Shown in pieces: positions 59,023 through 64,000 of a stretch of 64,000 nt of DNA. This DNA comes from Oscheius tipulae (taxonomy: Eukaryota > Nematoda > Chromadorea > Rhabditida > Rhabditidae): the NCBI GenBank assembly GCA_037178975.1, contig JASJZH010000005.1:3348001-3412000 (forward strand), read 5' to 3'. Position numbers and translations under genes: made by a program. Every line of letters starts with the position of its first letter. Position 1 is the first letter of the stretch. Below the pieces are notes generated by a model. The model had not been told where the DNA came from. It ran no database searches and saw only the letters and a program-made list of their open reading frames with translations.

Positions 59023-61166
59023 ATGCTCCTTCTTTTCCTCCTTCCCGCGGTTTTCTCTCTTACTTGTAACAAGTGCATTATAAACGAGTTGTACAATGAT
59101 AAAGAGTAAGTATCTCTCGTTGATTTCCTGAGAATCATAGCAGGTGTTCGTCCTCTTGCAATGGAACAGCCTGCTGGATCGTAGAGTACAACTTCCAGTA
59201 TCCGCAATACAAAGGGTTACGGGCTTTTGAGATGGTAAGTTTGTTGATTGTCTATGTGGCGAAATGTCAGTAGAGAAAGAACAGGCCAATTATTAAGCAG
59301 ACGAACAGAGCCCGATAGCAGTAGAGGACAATCATACAGAGATAAAGTTATAGGAGTGGTCAAAACGGCTGTTGAAAATTAGAATGGTCATGTAACGGGT
59401 TCAATGACAGACGAAACCCTATGATATTCAGTTCTCCCAATATACTTGATAATTTACTGGGCTATTGTTTGAAAAAGTGTGAAGAAAACTGACTTGAATT
59501 AATAGCCTAGACACATACAGTATCCTTATCTTTCCAATGATTCAGGGCTGTCTCTCCGCTCCAGTCCCCTTTCCCCTCGGCTGTCGATACAATCAGGCCG
59601 ATGCTTACATGTGCATTTGCGAGTGAGTCTATCTTTTCTTTCCAATTCTTACCGAACTTACAGCCATGAAAAGTGCAACACGAAGGAGCTAGTGATCAAC
59701 AGAACCTCTCTAACAGTCCCAAAGATGCAAAACTGTACGTACACCACATTTTGGGACAACAGCACCTGTAGAGCCATGATCTGCTACACAAAAGACGAGT
59801 TCTACTCAGTTCATGGCTGTGTCGAGAGAGATACACAAAATGCGGTGGTCTTCGGCACCACATTTGAACTTTTGTAAGAGACGGCCGTTTCTTTCAGTCG
59901 ACTTTCAGTTACTCTGATATTTACGGGTACATCTGGCCTGCGAAGAGCTGTATTCTGGCCTATGTTCAAACACAAGAAGTTAGAATATGTACAACTGCAA
60001 AGGTAGCTTACAAAAGGAGAATTAATAGCAACCGTTTCAGCAACTCAAAGAGGATCAAATTCCCAAATTTTCCGGAAATCTCACTTGTAGGACGTCGTAT
60101 CGGGACAGGGTGAGCTTCTTTGGTCACGGGCGAGATTTTGAGCTAGCAGCAGAAGCGAAAGCTATTACAGTAGTCAAAACAAACTATGCACCTATTTAGG
60201 GTGTTTCGTAACTGAATTCTATTGCTAATTATTGCTTTGGAAATTCACACAGTACTTAATTACTTGGAAGTTATTTGACTCTATGACTACTGAACAAAGT
60301 ACCGTTTATATTCGGTTGCGGTTGGAAAGACAGGCACTGAACCAATTGGCCATTTTCAATGGAAGGTGTGTGGGGCAGCTTTTCCGATAACCCGGATACT
60401 GTCTAACCGGGAGATGTATATCCTGCGCTGTGTCGATGTCCAGATAATCTCTCATTTCTATTACCAAGGTAGTCTTTTGAAAACCGCCGGGAAGGTATGC
60501 TTCAGCAATCCAGATATTTTTTTAAGATCTGGCGTGCATTTTTACTAAAGAGTTGCAGAAGTTTTAGAGTCACTAGACAAAAACGTTTAAAAAATAAAAT
60601 AAAATTCAACTTCTTCTCACAGGAAAAGACGAACTGTTGAGTAAAAATAAAAAAGAAGACAAAAGTAACACACCTTTTCCCAATCGGTTATCATGTTAGC
60701 TCTGCAGAAATTGAGCCTGGCCTTTCTTCTCCGACCCGTATAGAATCAGGAAAAGTACCCGCCTGTTCTGTCTCAACCATACTTTTCAGAACGAAACATG
60801 CACCAATGCTACACTCTGCTTCACGGCTAGAGCCTTCACCAAACAGGAAACATTAGGCTGTCTTCAACAGACCAAAGTCGAAGGAATGATGCTTGTGGTA
60901 ACTGGTACCTAGACCCCGAAACTGGTTTTTAGCCTGGCGCTTATCAGCTCTTCGACAGCTACATCTTCGTATGCAATACGAGTCTTTGTAACAATGGAAT
61001 TGTACGTTGAAAAGATATTAGAGACCCTGTTTAGGATGCTTTCGGGAAGCCTCGCAACATCTCGATAGAGCAGATTGAAGGCAACTTCAACCCGTCCGAT
61101 CCGTACGAAAATAACTTTGATTGCTGTACGCAGCCGCCCCCTCTGACCCAACAGGGAAGTACATAG
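59023..61166 (+). CDS. Secreted protein with two ET-module-like domains
   Basis: At least nine exons; ATG 59023, stop TAG 61164-61166. The signal peptide is MLLLFLLPAVFSLTC. Domain 1: CNKCIINELY, ECSSSCNGTACWIVEY, GCLSAPVPFPLGCRYN and CICDHEKCN. A second Cys cluster follows (NCTYTTFWDNSTCRAMICY, GCVERDTQN, CILAYVQTQEVRICTTAK), then NETCTNATLCFTARAF, GCLQQTKVEG, FVCNTSLCNNG. The C..C....CF, GC, C.C....CN pattern fits the nematode ET module and Ly6-like folds. Several N-glycosylation sites (NCT, NST, NAT, NLT) are present. The tail ends FDCCTQPPPLTQQGST, without a hydrophobic GPI signal, so it is probably free. The long intron between about 60119 and 60790 holds repeat sequence also found at 56197. 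Confidence 0.7.
60150..60215 (+). repeat. Short dispersed repeat shared with 56180-56225
   Basis: CAGTAGTCAAAACAAACTAT followed by GCACCTA occurs here and, as GCAGTCAAAACAAACTATG plus CACCTA, at 56195-56219. The second site continues into AAAACTTGACGGTTTCGATC, which recurs near 55622. Confidence 0.5.
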
Positions 61167-61938
61167 AAAGAATGAAGCTCTTGATACAAGACTCTTGCTT
61201 TTTGCGGAGTCTTGTACTCCTAGAAAAAGAGCTGTGGCCTGACAAAATCTCGCCTATTTGGACAAGCAGCTTATCACCCGTACTGCCTCGTCTGTATCAA
61301 TTTAGACACATTTCTAAACTGTTTAGATTTTGAATATTGACTTTCACTGTATGCAGTCCCAGACAGGAACCCTAATACACTGCTCAAAAAGACCAACTTA
61401 TCCAGATTTATCTCGGAACATAAGGGACTTGCCACCTTGGTCGATCTTTTGCTAACTTCACCGTCCTAAAAACTTGCTCGCATCAGTGTTTTATCACAGC
61501 AGCTCGATCAGGGAGAGTCACACGACAAACTAAGTTCTCCTTGTTTGGATACGGTAGCAAAAGAACTGTGGTAAGAGCCGGCTATCCAAACAGGGTTCTT
61601 GCAAAGTTTGTATGGCAAGGGTTGGCGGCATCTATCAGAAAACTTGGCTTTAAATCTCTAAGAACCTTCCAGATAGCAGCTACAAATGAAGAGTACACCG
61701 CTTACGATTCGTCTTGATGCTGGTGCTGCTTATCTAACTTCATGTACCTCGGCGCGCGCGGTCTTTGAATTTCATAGCAAAGTCGGTAAGCGCTTCGACT
61801 ACGAAACGAAAATGAGCCGGGTTCAACTCCCATGTGGACTGTTCATCCCTATAGTGATCTACCAGCGTTTCAAAACGAGTGTGAAAAGAGAACAACGGGC
61901 CAGGACACTCTCGAACTCATCTGGCCGACCCAGAAAAT
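61167..61938. other. Intergenic, no gene seen
   Basis: Short frames only. Minus-strand frames opposite the ET-module gene and plus-strand frames up to 62192 have no domain support. Confidence 0.35.
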
Positions 61939-62154
61939 CCCTCTTTACTAAAGCGCAATGGTGTCCGTCTGTCATGGTGTCCGCACAATTGCATGTCATT
62001 ATTAACACCCAAAAAGCTGACAGGTCATTTCATATCAAGAGACAATGGAACAAGCCAGATGTGGAGGAAACTGCTACTAGGGAAGCGACGAAGCCGCCTG
62101 TTATCAATTTTAAGCTAAGACTAAACGGGGTGCGAAGCTGCTGTCAGCAGCTAG
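61939..62154 (+). mobile_element. Helitron-like element, copy 5 (both ends present)
   Basis: Starts TCCCTCTTTACTAAAGCG and ends with the hairpin GCTGCTGTCAGCAGC (62137-62151), whose final C begins the terminal CTAG (62151-62154), followed by T. Internal blocks match copy 1 (GCGCAATGGTGTCCG, GTCCGCACAATTGCATGTCA, GAAGCGACGAAGCCGCC). At about 216 bp it has no coding capacity and would depend on an autonomous Helitron elsewhere. Confidence 0.55.
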
Positions 62155-62447
62155 TACAAGAAAAGCTTTACATACAAGTTTATTTCGACTGATCAGTGTC
62201 GTTCACAGCCATGTTCAAGAGAAAAACCAGAAGGGGAGAAGAAAGAGAGTGAAAGGATAATGTACAAAAGACTTGAGTGAAATGTGTGTGCTGATAGAAG
62301 GTGGAAAAAACTCAACAATAGTATACTAGAAGATTCTGTGAATATGAATATGAACAGACACCGCAATGAGGCACATGAATATACAGAAATCCTACTAAAA
62401 AATCTTGAGGGAGAGACTCGTAATTTGGTGGGACCATGTTTCGAACT

Positions 62448-63800
62448 CTATGAAGCAGTAGCTACCGGGGTCGGACAGGATGCCTGACTGATCTGCTCCT
62501 CGTCTAGTTCATCGACTTCCAGAAGCTCGTTATTGCCCGTCTGCTGCCAATTCCTCCAACCGACTGCTTCTGTCTCGAGCAGTTCAATCGAGTTCAGAAA
62601 CTGGTTGCCGTTGAAGCCGCCGATCGCGTAGATGACATTTCCAGCCGTCACAACGGCGTGGGTGTTTGCTCTGAAACAAGGTTTTAGGTTTGTAGGAACA
62701 GTTGTCTCAGAAGGGTGCGCAGTAGTGTCTGTCTGTCGTCATGACTGTACGATGTCAAACCATGTCAAGTTCTGTCCTGCTGGTTTTTCAAAGTCACAAA
62801 CCTAGGCATCGTCAGTGGCGGTCCCGGTCTCCAGGTAGCATTAGGATGGTCCAAAACTTCAACTGTGGACAAGGACTGAGACCCATCGTGTCCTCCGATG
62901 ACATACAGACTGTCTCTGACCACGGCCACGGCACATCCTCTTCTTGGTTGTCTGAGCTTGGCCAATTGTCTCCAGCTGTTCGTCTTTGGATCGTAAGCCT
63001 CGACCGTGTCCATGCAGGCCCATCTGTCACAGCCAGCCGCGGCAATGACCAGTCCTTTCCAGGAAATGACTCCGGCCTGGTAGCGTGGGAATTCCATCGA
63101 GGGGATCTGTTCCCATTGCTATAAAGAGCTGATTGATGTAAAGAGTAGGGTCTCACCTCCATTCCCTCGGTGAAGCGTTCGCATTCTCCCATGACAACCT
63201 GGTCGGAGCTGCCTCCAACGCAGTAGACATAGCCATCCAGAGCTGCGCAGCCATTGTGGCTTCGGGCCTTTCTCAAGGAGGCAATCGTCTCCCATTTGTC
63301 GCCCCTGGGATCGTACATCTCGCACGACTTCAAATCGTGGTTTCCGTTGCTTCCAGCCACGGCATAAACCTTCCCGTTCAGAACGGCACTATCGAATCTA
63401 CCGCGCTCATCCAGCATCGACTTCAAGGAACGCCATTCTCCGCGGACTGGGTCGTATTCTTCGACAGTTTTCAGGCACTCTCCACGATCGTAGCCACCTA
63501 AATTTAGTGTTTTATAGACTGCGAGGAATAAGGTTACCACAGACGATGATTTTTCCATTGAGAAAGGAGGCTCCAATGGAACAGCGAGCTCCGCTCATAG
63601 TGGCCAAGGGTGTTCGCTGTGTCCCGGTCGAACTGATGAGTCTGTTCAGGAGATGGTTATTCTTCGGCAGTTCTCCTCCGCTGTTAGACCGGGGCTTCGA
63701 CAGTTCATCATCGTCGGTCAGCTGGATACTCAGGGCAACCAGTCGACGGTAGAGGACGACCAGGGCCACGAAGTAGTCGGCTAAAATAGACTGGATAAAA
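62448..63800 (-). CDS. Kelch-repeat protein (KLHL-like), 5' part beyond the window
   Basis: Exons resolved: an upstream exon ending at 63538 (start uncertain, about 63796), then 63497-63157, 63118-62802 and 62670-62448. The segment before the first blade (FVALVVLYRRLVALSIQL) resembles the end of a BACK-type helical region. Five to six Kelch blades follow, each with Gly-Gly and paired aromatic residues: KIIVCGGYDRGECLKTVEEYDP, YAVAGSNGN...CEMYDPRGDKW, YCVGGSSDQV, IAAAGCDRW...VEAYDPKTNSW, YVIGGHDGSQSLSTVEVLD, YAIGGFNGNQFLNSIELLE. These proteins commonly serve as CUL3 ubiquitin-ligase substrate receptors. The BTB domain, if present, lies to the right of the window. The C terminus is acidic (ELLEVDELDEEQISQ). 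The stop is TAG at 62448-62450. Confidence 0.82.
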
Positions 63801-64000
63801 CCAGAAAGATTGATCTTCCCCGTAGGAACTGAGCAGAGAGAAAGAGAAGAACTGAGAAAAGGACCTTTAGAGAGGAAAGATCTTGCATGCAACTTTGGAC
63901 TCCCCTTTTCAATTAGACAAAAATTAGCATACAAGCTGTTTGATGGGTTGCGACGAGTCGGGTCTCGATGATCTCCTGAGGATCACTTTCTTCCGTTCCG

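Overview
This is eukaryotic nuclear DNA, almost certainly from a nematode. Genes are split by very short introns (many 36-50 nt) that end in TTTTCAG-like acceptors. Several start codons lie 0-20 nt after a perfect 3' splice site, as in spliced-leader trans-splicing. The proteins also fit: a nuclear receptor with the nematode-type P-box CNACKTFFRR, a collagen-like exon, an ET-module secreted protein and a C-type lectin-like protein. I cannot place the clade. Exon coordinates below were spliced by hand, keeping reading frame and GT/AG (occasionally GC/AG) sites; junctions I could not close are stated.

Layout. 0-4.5 kb: a C-type lectin-like gene leaving the left edge (-), then three tiny genes. 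4.6-8.7 kb: SEC23 (+) with an opposite-strand small gene inside intron 3. 9.8-17.7 kb: a family of single-pass membrane proteins (two genes and one relic, all -) separated by an island of mobile DNA (PHD-finger element protein, inverted-repeat element, Helitron-like copy, tRNA-Lys-like sequence, truncated mariner). 17.8-24.1 kb: a small gene (+), cyclin H (-) and a long ZNF800-like zinc-finger gene (-). 26.5-29.2 kb: a 62-residue gene (+) and TRIP13/PCH-2 (-). 29.6-33.8 kb: a Tc5-like relic split by a mariner, then a dead LINE. 34.1-35.7 kb: nuclear receptor (-). 36.5-44.2 kb: collagen-like exon, second mariner, and a 3-kb Tc1-like element with long inverted repeats that itself holds a nested inverted-repeat element. 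44.6-47.8 kb: the beta-propeller part of NUP214 (+), running into a PLA2-like exon with an in-frame stop. 48-51.5 kb: ankyrin and Gag-like relics and a His-rich coiled-coil gene (-). 52.2-55.4 kb: two secreted-peptide genes (-). 55.9-59.0 kb: an SLC15/POT peptide transporter (+). 59.0-61.2 kb: an ET-module secreted protein (+). 62.4-64 kb: a Kelch-repeat gene (-) leaving the right edge.

The host genes are mostly unrelated housekeeping functions (COPII coat, CAK/TFIIH cyclin, HORMA-remodelling AAA+ ATPase, nuclear pore, peptide uptake) with no operon-like functional theme. The least familiar content is the tandem membrane-tail family at 9.8-17.7 kb, a set of very small spliced or single-exon genes, and a dispersed repeat that keeps a protein reading frame. 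Both the mariner copies and the Tc5-like relic carry Asn where the first catalytic Asp is expected.
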